From an uncultured Alphaproteobacteria bacterium (GTDB taxonomy: Bacteria; Pseudomonadota; Alphaproteobacteria; HIMB59; GCA-002718135), in the NCBI GenBank assembly GCA_902597015.1, contig CACJWQ010000007.1, positions 1-62,498 on the forward strand: a stretch of DNA of 62,498 nucleotides. The letters run 5' to 3'. How positions within the stretch are numbered: position 1 is the stretch's first letter; each line of letters begins with the position of its first letter. The translations under genes were made by a program, and so were the position numbers. Under the pieces are notes generated by a model. It ran no database searches and had not been told where the DNA came from. It saw nothing but the letters and a program-made list of their open reading frames with translations. Shown in pieces: positions 53,928 through 62,144 of this stretch.

Positions 53928-55358
53928 TCATTCCCATCCGCAGATAGTTTTAATTTCTAAATATTCTTCTAAACCCCAATCTCCTCCCTCTCTTCCATTG
54001 CCAGATTGTCTGTAACCACCAAAAGGAGTTCCTGGTTCTGCACTACTTCCATTTATATAGACACCTCCAGATCTAAATTTTCTTGCTACTCTTTTTGCCT
54101 TTTCTTTATCTTGAGTTTGCACGTAATTACCTAGACCATAAGATGTATCATTTACAATTGATACAGCCTCATCTTCATCCTCAAAAGGAATTATTGAAAG
54201 CACTGGTCCAAAAATCTCTTCTTTTGCAATTCTCATATTATTAGTTACATCTGTGAAAATTGTTGGCTTAACAAAATAACCCTTTTCTAGACCATTTGGT
54301 TTTTCAGGACCTCCAGCCACGAGTGTAGCGCCCTCATTTATACCACTATTAATTAGATCAATAATTTTATCATATTGTGTTTTAGAAATTACTGGACCTA
54401 TATGATTTCCATTCTTAGAAGCAATATCAACTTTGATTTTATTTGCTTCATCAGCCGCCTCCTCTATTGCTCTTTTATAGATTGATTTTTCAACTAGCAT
54501 TCTTGTTGGTGCATCACAAGATTGGCCAGAATTACTCATAATATTCCTAACACCTTCTCTTACTGCTTCTGGATGTGAATCACTAAAAACAATATTACCT
54601 CCCTTACCTCCTAATTCTAAACAAACTCTTTTAATTGTATCTGCTGCATTTTTAGAAATAAGTTTTCCTGCTCTTGTTGATCCAGTAAATGAAATCATAT
54701 CAATATCTTTATGAGATGATAGATCCGTACCTACACCATCTCCATCACCATTTATTAAATTAAATACACCTGGAGGGAAACCTGCTTCATGAATTATTTC
54801 TGCAAAAATGATCCCTGACATAGGTGCAATTTCTGAAGGTTTTAATATCATAGTGCAGCCAGTTGCTAAGGCAGGTATTACTTTTAATGTTATTTGATTG
54901 ACAGGCCAATTCCACGGCGTAATAAGACCACATACTCCAATTGGCTCATAAACAATATAATTATTAGATTTTTTACTAAATTTTTTTTCAAATTCAAAAT
55001 TTTTTAATCTTAAAATGAAATCATTAATATGATCTGCTCCTGAAGAAGTTTGTGCTGATGAAGACCAATCTAATGGCGCTCCCATTTCTTCAGACATTGT
55101 TTGTGTTATTTCATCCCATCTACTTTTATAAATCTTAAGTAAATTTTCTAGTAAACTAATCTTATGTTTTTTATCTACTTGACTCCAAGTAATGAATGCT
55201 TTTTTTGCTACATTGACTGCCAGATCTACATCTTTTTTAGAACCTAATGAGATAAAAGCGTAAGGTTGTTCATTAGAGGGATTAATAACCTCAAAATCAT
55301 TCTTTATAATTGGATTAATCCAAGTGCCATTTATATAAAATTTGCTTTTATCAATCAT
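53928..55358 (-). CDS. Aldehyde dehydrogenase (possible trimethylaminobutyraldehyde dehydrogenase)
   Basis: This 476-residue ALDH has VCGLITPWNWPVNQ near residue 138, SFTGSTRAGK, catalytic glutamate in LELGGKGGN and the nucleophile in SGQSCDAPTR near residue 275. The start is the ATG at 55358 (MIDKSKFYINGTW), which leaves 79 bp to the divergent aminotransferase; a longer frame to 55514 would run through that gene's start and adds an implausible N-terminus. Position next to the gamma-butyrobetaine dioxygenase suggests that it makes gamma-butyrobetaine from its aldehyde, but this is context only. Confidence 0.87.
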   Translation of the reverse strand: MIDKSKFYINGTWINPIIKNDFEVINPSNEQPYAFISLGSKKDVDLAVNVAKKAFITWSQVDKKHKISLLENLLKIYKSRWDEITQTMSEEMGAPLDWSSSAQTSSGADHINDFILRLKNFEFEKKFSKKSNNYIVYEPIGVCGLITPWNWPVNQITLKVIPALATGCTMILKPSEIAPMSGIIFAEIIHEAGFPPGVFNLINGDGDGVGTDLSSHKDIDMISFTGSTRAGKLISKNAADTIKRVCLELGGKGGNIVFSDSHPEAVREGVRNIMSNSGQSCDAPTRMLVEKSIYKRAIEEAADEANKIKVDIASKNGNHIGPVISKTQYDKIIDLINSGINEGATLVAGGPEKPNGLEKGYFVKPTIFTDVTNNMRIAKEEIFGPVLSIIPFEDEDEAVSIVNDTSYGLGNYVQTQDKEKAKRVARKFRSGGVYINGSSAEPGTPFGGYRQSGNGREGGDWGLEEYLEIKTICGWE

Positions 55359-55437
55359 TATGAAAAATAATTTTAAATTAATTATACATTTATTTTTTTC
55401 TAAATTAGAATAAAAGAATATACAATAAGAGGAAAAA

Positions 55438-56685
55438 TTGACACTAGAAAATATTAAACTTGATATAGATTTTGTAAGATCACAGTTTCCGGCATTCAAT
55501 GATCCCATCTCCAAAGACTGGTCTTTTTTTGAAAATGCAGGAGGAAGTTATGTTCCAAAAAATGTAATTGATAAATTAACTGAATTTATGACATCTACTA
55601 AGGTACAGCCTTATGCTGAATATCCAATGTCAAAAATTGCAGGTGAAAATATGGATAAGGCAACCCACTTATTTGCAAAAATGATAAATGCAAAAAGTAA
55701 TGAAATTCTTATTGGAGGATCTACTTCAATAAACTTATATGTCTTATCAAATGCTTTAAAACATATTATTAAACCTGGCGATGAAGTTATCGTTACAAAT
55801 CAAGATCATGAAGCAAATATTAGTCCATGGAGAAGATTAAAAGATTATGGAGCAAATATTATTGAATGGAAATTCAATTCTAATGATCATGAATTAAAAA
55901 TTTCTGATTTAAATAAATTAATAAGTTCAAAAACTAAAATTTTAGCAGTTACACATTGTTCAAATATTGTTGGGTCAGTAAATAATTTAAAGGAAATTTC
56001 AGACTTAGCACATAAATATAATATAATTGTAATTGGTGACGGTGTTTCATATGCCCCGCACGGCTTTCCAAATGTTAAGGAATTAGACGTAGATTTTTAT
56101 ACATTTAGTTTATACAAAACATATGGTCCTCATTTAGCATTATTATATGGAAAGGAGGAAATTCTTAAAAATTTACCTAATCAAAATCACGAATTTTTAA
56201 AAGGACAATATCCATATACAATTAATCCTGGTGGTCCAAATCATGAAGAATTAGTTTCATTAATTGGAATATATGAATATTTTGAAAATTTGTATAATCA
56301 TCATTTTGATAATAAAAATTTAAATACCTTAGAGAAGATTGATAAAATTAATAATCTTATATCCTTACATGAAGCAACTATTGCTAATCCAATCTTAAAA
56401 TATTTGTATGAAAGAAAGGATTTAAATTTGATTGGTAAAAATAAAATTGAAAATAAAAATCGAGCTCCAACAATATCGTTTTATTCAAATAAAAAAACAT
56501 CTAAAGAAATATCAAATACATTACATAAGTTTAAAATAGCTACTAGAAATGATAATTTTTATGCATGGAGATGCTTAGAACATTTAGGTGTAGACACTAA
56601 TGATGGTGTAGTAAGATTAAGTATGACGCATTATAATAATTATGATGATACTGAAAATGTGCTTAAAGCATTAGAAAAAATTTAA
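55438..56685 (+). CDS. Class V aminotransferase / cysteine desulfurase-like PLP enzyme
   Basis: This 415-residue fold-type I PLP enzyme has FFENAGGSYVPKNVIDKL near residue 27, SMTHY and HEANISPWRRL segments, and a PLP lysine in FYTFSLYKTYGPHLALLYG near residue 226. It resembles the uncharacterised cysteine-desulfurase-like group, which lacks the usual C-terminal catalytic cysteine motif. It starts with TTG at 55438 after AAGAGG. No suf or isc genes are nearby, so a role in amino acid or amine metabolism is more likely. It overlaps the convergent epimerase by 4 bp. Confidence 0.82.
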   Translation: MTLENIKLDIDFVRSQFPAFNDPISKDWSFFENAGGSYVPKNVIDKLTEFMTSTKVQPYAEYPMSKIAGENMDKATHLFAKMINAKSNEILIGGSTSINLYVLSNALKHIIKPGDEVIVTNQDHEANISPWRRLKDYGANIIEWKFNSNDHELKISDLNKLISSKTKILAVTHCSNIVGSVNNLKEISDLAHKYNIIVIGDGVSYAPHGFPNVKELDVDFYTFSLYKTYGPHLALLYGKEEILKNLPNQNHEFLKGQYPYTINPGGPNHEELVSLIGIYEYFENLYNHHFDNKNLNTLEKIDKINNLISLHEATIANPILKYLYERKDLNLIGKNKIENKNRAPTISFYSNKKTSKEISNTLHKFKIATRNDNFYAWRCLEHLGVDTNDGVVRLSMTHYNNYDDTENVLKALEKI

Positions 56686-57650
56686 TTTCTTCTATAATAA
56701 TCTTTATACCACTCTATAAATCTACTTATTCCAATTTTAATATTAGTTTTTGGCTTATAACCAGTATATTTTTTTAATTTATTTATATTGGAATGAGTTT
56801 TTACAATATCTCCAACTTGTAAAGGCAATTTTTTAGTTTTAGAAATTTTATTTAGATTATTTTCGATATGTTTTAAATAATCTAATAATTTTTTTGGTGT
56901 TCCATTTCCAATATTAAATATTTCATAGGGTATAGATTTCTTTGATTGTTTCTTAATTAAAGAATAAATACCTTCTACTATGTCATCAACATATGTAAAA
57001 TCTCTAAAATGATTACCTTTATTATACAATTCAATTGGCTGGTTGTTGAGAATATTTTTTGTAAATTTAAACAAAGCCATATCTGGTCTGCCAAAAGGTC
57101 CATAGACTGTGAAAAATCTAACACCTGTACAAGGTAATTTATAAATATAAGAATAAGAATGGGCCATAACTTCATTAGATTTTTTTGTTGCTGCATAAAA
57201 TGATAATGGGTTATCAGTTCTATTTATTTCACTTAGTGGAAATTTTTTTGAATCACCATAAACAGAACTTGTAGATGCATAAATTAGATGTTTAATATTA
57301 TTATGCCTTGATATCTCCAATACATTAAAAAAACCTTCTAAATTACTTTTAAAATAAGTTCTTGGATTTTTTATTGAGTATCTTACCCCAGCTTGAGCAG
57401 CAAGATGAATTATTATTTTAATTTTTTCATTTTTTACAATATTATTTAGTTTTTTATAATTTGATAAATCAACTTTATAAAAAAAAAATTTTTTATTTTT
57501 TTTTAAATCTTTAATTCTATTTTTCTTTAGATTAATATCATAATAATTATTAATATTATCTATGCCAATAACTTTAATATTTTTATTTAGAATTTTTCTT
57601 GTCACATGATAACCAATAAAACCAGCTGAACCAGTAATTAAAATAGTCAT
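56682..57650 (-). CDS. NAD-dependent epimerase, UDP-glucuronate 4-epimerase-like
   Basis: This 322-residue extended SDR has ILITGSAGFIGYHVTRKIL near residue 3, YASTSSVYGDSKKFPLSE near residue 123, active-site YAATKKSNE (Tyr/Lys) and RFFTVYGPFGRPDMALFKF, which is the signature of UDP-glucuronate 4-epimerases (GlcA to GalA) of capsule and LPS loci. The chosen start is the ATG at 57650; a TTG one codon earlier directly abuts the mmsA stop. It is the last gene of the surface-polysaccharide operon. Confidence 0.86.
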   Translation of the reverse strand: MTILITGSAGFIGYHVTRKILNKNIKVIGIDNINNYYDINLKKNRIKDLKKNKKFFFYKVDLSNYKKLNNIVKNEKIKIIIHLAAQAGVRYSIKNPRTYFKSNLEGFFNVLEISRHNNIKHLIYASTSSVYGDSKKFPLSEINRTDNPLSFYAATKKSNEVMAHSYSYIYKLPCTGVRFFTVYGPFGRPDMALFKFTKNILNNQPIELYNKGNHFRDFTYVDDIVEGIYSLIKKQSKKSIPYEIFNIGNGTPKKLLDYLKHIENNLNKISKTKKLPLQVGDIVKTHSNINKLKKYTGYKPKTNIKIGISRFIEWYKDYYRRN

Positions 57651-57653
57651 CAA

Positions 57654-59144
57654 TTAATTTGTAGGCATTTTAAATTCAGGACCTTTCTGAATACTTTTAG
57701 GCCATCTTGAAGTCACAGTTTTTAATTTAGTATAAAATTTAACACCTTCAGTTCCATGCATAGAATGATCTCCAAATAAGGATTGTTTCCAACCTCCAAA
57801 ACTGTGAAACGCCATCGGAACAGGAATAGGAACGTTAACTCCAACCATTCCAACTTTACAATTTGTTGTAAAGTGTCTAGAAACTTCTCCATCTGAAGTA
57901 TAAATACTAGTTCCATTACCAAAAGCATGATTATTTACAAGATTAAGAGCTTCATCATAGTTTTTAGCTCTGATAACTGATAAGACAGGTCCAAATATTT
58001 CTTCTTTATAAATTTTCATATCCTTTTTAACGTTATCAAATAATGTCGGACCAACAAAATAACCATTTTCATAACCTTGTATCTTAAAGTTTCTTCCGTC
58101 TAAAACAAGTTTAGCACCCTCTTCAACACCTGATGAAATATAACTCTCTATTTTATCTTTATGTTCTTTTGAGATAACTGGCCCCATTTGAGAAGAAGAG
58201 TCTGTCCAAGGAGCAACAATTAGAGACTCAGCTTTATTGCTTATATTTTCAACAAGTTTATCAGCAATATCACCTACTGCAACTGCTACGGAGACTGCCA
58301 TGCATCTTTCACCTGCTGATCCATAAGCAGCTCCCATAATACCATCAACTGCTTGATCAATATTTGCATCAGGCATTACTATTAAATGATTTTTAGCACC
58401 ACCTAAAGCTTGAACTCTCTTTCCATTTTTCGCTGCCGTTTCATATATATACTTAGCTACTGGAGTAGATCCTACAAAACTAATAGATTGAATTCTATTA
58501 TCAGATAATAACATATCAACAGCGGTTTTATCTCCATTCAGAACATTAAACACACCCTCTGGTAAACCTGCTTCTGAAAATAATTCTGCTAATCTTATAC
58601 TACATGATGGATCTTTTTCTGAGGGTTTAAGAATGAAGGAATTTCCACAAGCAATTGAGATAGGATACATCCACATTGGAACCATAGCTGGAAAATTAAA
58701 AGGAGTAATTCCTGCTGTTACTCCTAGTGGTTGTCTAATTGACCATGAATCTATATCAGTACCTACATTTTGAGAAAATTCTCCTTTAAGTAAATGAGGA
58801 ATACCACAAGCAAATTCCACAACTTCTAAGCCTCTTGTTACAGAACCCTTAGCGTCATCTAAAGTTTTACCATGCTCTGAGGAAACTAGTTTTGAAAGAT
58901 TTTCTAAATCTTTTTCTATATATTCTTTATATTTCGAAATAATTCTAGATCTTTTAAGAGGCGTTAAATTAGACCAAATATCAAAAGCTTTGAGTGAGCT
59001 TTCAATAAGTAAGTTAAAATCATTAATATCTGAAAGAGAAACTTCTGAAATTATTTCTCCTGTTGAAGGGTCTTCAACAGGTAAATAATTTTTAGATTTA
59101 CAAGGAGTAATATTACCAGAAATATAATTTTCAATTTTTTTCAT
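57654..59144 (-). CDS. mmsA: Methylmalonate-semialdehyde dehydrogenase (CoA-acylating)
   Basis: The enzyme converts methylmalonate or malonate semialdehyde to propionyl- or acetyl-CoA with NAD+ and CoA. The 496-residue ALDH has GVTAGITPFNFPAMVPMWM near residue 139, nucleophilic cysteine in SAGERCMAVS near residue 284, and the MMSDH C-terminus HSMHGTEGVKFYTKLKTVTSRW. Such enzymes act in valine, inositol or beta-alanine breakdown. It overlaps the LAB_N gene by 14 bp and directly precedes the epimerase, an unexpected place for a catabolic gene. Confidence 0.9.
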   Translation of the reverse strand: MKKIENYISGNITPCKSKNYLPVEDPSTGEIISEVSLSDINDFNLLIESSLKAFDIWSNLTPLKRSRIISKYKEYIEKDLENLSKLVSSEHGKTLDDAKGSVTRGLEVVEFACGIPHLLKGEFSQNVGTDIDSWSIRQPLGVTAGITPFNFPAMVPMWMYPISIACGNSFILKPSEKDPSCSIRLAELFSEAGLPEGVFNVLNGDKTAVDMLLSDNRIQSISFVGSTPVAKYIYETAAKNGKRVQALGGAKNHLIVMPDANIDQAVDGIMGAAYGSAGERCMAVSVAVAVGDIADKLVENISNKAESLIVAPWTDSSSQMGPVISKEHKDKIESYISSGVEEGAKLVLDGRNFKIQGYENGYFVGPTLFDNVKKDMKIYKEEIFGPVLSVIRAKNYDEALNLVNNHAFGNGTSIYTSDGEVSRHFTTNCKVGMVGVNVPIPVPMAFHSFGGWKQSLFGDHSMHGTEGVKFYTKLKTVTSRWPKSIQKGPEFKMPTN

Positions 59145-59427
59145 TTTTCTTTCTGTAAATTAATATCAAATTTCTTAAATAAATAAATATCCCAAATGTC
59201 TGCCCTAAAATTATTACTGGATCCTTTCTAAATATAGCATAAGTTAATAGACCTATACCTCCAAATATACTTAAATACCAGAATGCAATTGGTATTGAGC
59301 TTATACCTTTCTTTTCAGAATATATCCATTGAACAATAAAACGAGAGGCAAATAAACCCTGTCCAATAAAACCAATAATTAAAAATATAGTTTCTATTTG
59401 GGTTAAATTTAAAAGATAGTCATACAT
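59131..59427 (-). CDS. Small LAB_N-domain membrane protein
   Basis: This 98-residue protein has about three membrane spans and the lipid-A-disaccharide-synthase N-terminal domain pattern (GQGLFASRFIVQWIYSEKKG, AFWYLSIFGGIGLLTYAIFRKDPV). In Proteobacteria this stand-alone domain is found next to GT2 dolichyl-phosphate-mannose-synthase-like genes, as here, and is thought to act with them in modifying lipid-linked sugars. The GT2 stop lies 2 bp upstream of its start. It overlaps mmsA by 14 bp. Confidence 0.8.
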   Translation of the reverse strand: MYDYLLNLTQIETIFLIIGFIGQGLFASRFIVQWIYSEKKGISSIPIAFWYLSIFGGIGLLTYAIFRKDPVIILGQTFGIFIYLRNLILIYRKKNEKN

Positions 59428-59429
59428 TA

Positions 59430-60113
59430 TTATTTAGTTAGGTATAAAACTTTAATTATATTTAACAAGCCACTAATTGCTCTTTTTGCAGTTCCATAAT
59501 TAGATTTTCCAAATTTTCTAGGACGGTGGTCCACATTAATATATATACATTTTTTACCTTTTTTTATAAATAGAGCTGGAAGAAATCTATGCATACCATC
59601 AAAAAAAACTAAACTTAGAAATATTTCTTTATCAAAAACTTTAATACCACAACCTGAGTCAGGACAGCCATCTTTTAAAAAAAAATTTCGTATTGAATTA
59701 GCGATTTTTGATGAAATAATTTTAATTTTAGAATCATGTCTTTTTTTTCTTATTCCGCCAACTAAAAAAATTTCACTAAACTCCATATACTTATCATACA
59801 TTTTCTTTATATCCCCTGGATTATTTTGCCCATCCCCATCTAATGTGATTATAGTATTACTTTTGGAATTTTTAATGCCATTACGTACTGAATAACTTTG
59901 ACCTAAGTTAGAATTATTTTCTATTAAAACTAAATTTTTATATTTTTTTTTTAATTTTAAAATTTGCTCTTTTGTTTTATCTATACTGGAGTCATTAACA
60001 ATTATTATTTCATAAATAAAATTATAATTGGAATTTTTAAAAACTATCTCATTAACTAAATTAGTAATATTTTTCTCTTCATTGTATACTGGAATTACAA
60101 TACTAAAATTCAC
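59430..60113 (-). CDS. Family 2 glycosyltransferase (DPM1/ArnC-like, soluble)
   Basis: This 227-residue GT-A glycosyltransferase has FSIVIPVYNEEKNITNLVNEI at residues 3-23, the aspartate of VNDSS, and the DxD region ITLDGDGQNNPGDI near residue 90. C-terminal membrane anchors are missing; the LAB_N protein next door may supply membrane association. It likely transfers a sugar to a polyprenyl phosphate. It starts with GTG at 60113, overlapping the preceding stop by 4 bp (GTGA). Confidence 0.88.
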   Translation of the reverse strand: MNFSIVIPVYNEEKNITNLVNEIVFKNSNYNFIYEIIIVNDSSIDKTKEQILKLKKKYKNLVLIENNSNLGQSYSVRNGIKNSKSNTIITLDGDGQNNPGDIKKMYDKYMEFSEIFLVGGIRKKRHDSKIKIISSKIANSIRNFFLKDGCPDSGCGIKVFDKEIFLSLVFFDGMHRFLPALFIKKGKKCIYINVDHRPRKFGKSNYGTAKRAISGLLNIIKVLYLTK

Positions 60114-61135
60114 TGATTTTTTTTTGAAAAAATAGCTAATAAAATATTACAAATCACAAAAAACAATATTGAAAGAAATATTAACCTAAAACTAAAAAAG
60201 TTTAATTCAGGTTTATCTTCCTTTAGAATAAAAGATTCTATAAAATTAAGGTTAAGATTGTAATTATTATAATCTAAGGTTTGCATTATTTTTATTCGTT
60301 CATTTGTTTCTGACAATATTCTTGAAATTAAGACTTCAACTTCATTCTCTGATAAATCACTTATCTCACTTAATAATTCATGGGTATAATCAACTGAAGC
60401 AGAAACACTATTATCACTTTGACTAGAAATTGATTTCGGATTAATGAAATGATCTGCCATTATACCAAGAACAAAATCTTTCTTAGCATCTAATGTAAAA
60501 GTATTTTTTTTTATTATTTTTTTTCTTATAGAGTCAAGTTCTGAATATTTACGAAGTTTATTTAATTCAAATAAATCATTCTCATATTCATTAATAATAT
60601 TATTAAATTTTATTTCAGCATTATTGATAATTTTTTCAACAATATTAATTGTTTCTTTTCTTAATAGGGATAGATTGATATCGTCAAAATAATTAATTTT
60701 AAATACTTTGCTAAGATTTAGATCTATTGATGATTTTTTAGAACTTTTATCGAGTGATGCAAGCGAATAAAAATTTTCTTCATTATATTGCAAAATGTCA
60801 ATTTCTTGATTTATATATTTATATAGTTCTTCAATTAAAAACTCTCTATCATAAATAACGTTGTGTTTGTCATTTAAAGTTTTAAAGTCATAATAAGTAT
60901 TTCCAAAAAGATTTGTTTTGTCTACTTCATATTTTTTTAAGAATTTATCATATTCATAAAAATTAATATTTACCTTATACTTTAAAGTATGTGTAAACGA
61001 TTGATTAGTAAAATATAATAAGCAAAAAATAAATATTACTAGCAAGATTATTGAAATAATTAAATTTCTAAAAAATTGGTTCATTGAAATTTTTAAAAAT
61101 TTTAAGCTAATTACTAATTCTGAATTATTTGACAT
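60110..61135 (-). CDS. Membrane protein with Wzz-like chain-length-determinant architecture
   Basis: This 341-residue protein has an N-terminal span (about residues 24-44), a long hydrophilic, largely helical middle rich in K, E, N and D (residues 50-310), and a C-terminal span (about 316-334). This two-span layout, and its place in a polysaccharide operon beside a WecA-type transferase, fits a Wzz/PCP co-polymerase that sets chain length. Sequence motifs are weak, and the Wzz domain cannot be asserted directly. Confidence 0.6.
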   Translation of the reverse strand: MSNNSELVISLKFLKISMNQFFRNLIISIILLVIFIFCLLYFTNQSFTHTLKYKVNINFYEYDKFLKKYEVDKTNLFGNTYYDFKTLNDKHNVIYDREFLIEELYKYINQEIDILQYNEENFYSLASLDKSSKKSSIDLNLSKVFKINYFDDINLSLLRKETINIVEKIINNAEIKFNNIINEYENDLFELNKLRKYSELDSIRKKIIKKNTFTLDAKKDFVLGIMADHFINPKSISSQSDNSVSASVDYTHELLSEISDLSENEVEVLISRILSETNERIKIMQTLDYNNYNLNLNFIESFILKEDKPELNFFSFRLIFLSILFFVICNILLAIFSKKNQ

Positions 61136-62144
61136 AAATAGATAATTTTTTATTTATTATATTATATGGAATAAATAATATTAAGAAAGAAAGCAACGAA
61201 AATAAAGAGCCAAGAGTAATATACAAAATTAATCCTAAAATACTCATCAAAATATTGAATAATAAAATGACTATTAAAACTTTTGTTTGATTTTTATTAA
61301 AGAATAAAAAAAGTTTACTGTGTAAATGGCTATTATCAGTTAGGAAAGGATTTTTTTTATTTAAGACTCTTTCAAATATCACATTTAATAAATCGTATAC
61401 AGGATAACATACACACCAAGGAGCCAGAACAGGATCGAATAATCTATTATTTTCCATAGTATATATAATTAGTAATACAGCTAAGAAGAAGCCTAAAAAA
61501 TTACTTCCAGAGTTACCTAGAAATATTTTATACTTAAAAAAATTGGAAATATTTAAAATAAAGAATAAAGATAATGGTATGATTAAAATAATTATTTCAT
61601 TTATAATGAATTCATTTATTTCATAATTAGAAAAATAATTATAAAAAATAATTGTAAAAATTGAGTTAAGCACAATAAGTGTAGCAAGTCCATCAATACC
61701 ATCAATGAAGTTTAAAGCATTTGTTAAACCAACAACTGAAAGAATTGAGATAAGAAATGCAAAGTAACCTAGATAAAAAACAGAGTTATCATCCATTAGT
61801 GTACCTAAATCCTTAATTATAATTCCATTTCCAAATATTAAAGAGCAAATAAATATTTGAATAAAGATTCTTTTAATATATGAAATTTTATAAATATCGT
61901 CAGAAATTCCAAGTATTAATACCAATAAAGAAATTATAATTGAATATTTAAACAAATTAGAAGTTTCATATAAAAATAATGACATAATAATACATGAGTA
62001 AATAATTAAGCCACCAATTTGTTTAGCAGCTCTAGTATGTATTTTTTTAGATGAAACATTCTCAATAAGATTAAATATATCAGCAACGTATAAAAATATT
62101 GCTGTAAATATTATAAAGAAGGATGCTATAAAAAAGAAGATCAT
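61125..62144 (-). CDS. WecA/MraY-type polyprenyl-phosphate sugar-1-phosphate transferase (GT4)
   Basis: This 339-residue protein has about ten membrane spans and the family motifs: KKIHTRAAKQIGGLIIY near residue 34, NALNFIDGIDGLATL near residue 141, and SHLHSKLF in the HxHH position. The DxGS-type motif reads LGNSGSNFLGF near residue 213, with Asn where GD is usual. Such enzymes start undecaprenyl-linked glycans. It overlaps the next gene by 11 bp and the preceding one by 4 bp. Confidence 0.85.
   Translation of the reverse strand: MIFFFIASFFIIFTAIFLYVADIFNLIENVSSKKIHTRAAKQIGGLIIYSCIIMSLFLYETSNLFKYSIIISLLVLILGISDDIYKISYIKRIFIQIFICSLIFGNGIIIKDLGTLMDDNSVFYLGYFAFLISILSVVGLTNALNFIDGIDGLATLIVLNSIFTIIFYNYFSNYEINEFIINEIIILIIPLSLFFILNISNFFKYKIFLGNSGSNFLGFFLAVLLIIYTMENNRLFDPVLAPWCVCYPVYDLLNVIFERVLNKKNPFLTDNSHLHSKLFLFFNKNQTKVLIVILLFNILMSILGLILYITLGSLFSLLSFLILFIPYNIINKKLSIYVK

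Noticed and set aside
55359-55514. N-terminal extension of the aldehyde dehydrogenase at 53928-55358
   Set aside because: It would cross the start of the divergent aminotransferase gene, and the added residues are unlike an ALDH N-terminus; the internal ATG at 55358 fits the family.
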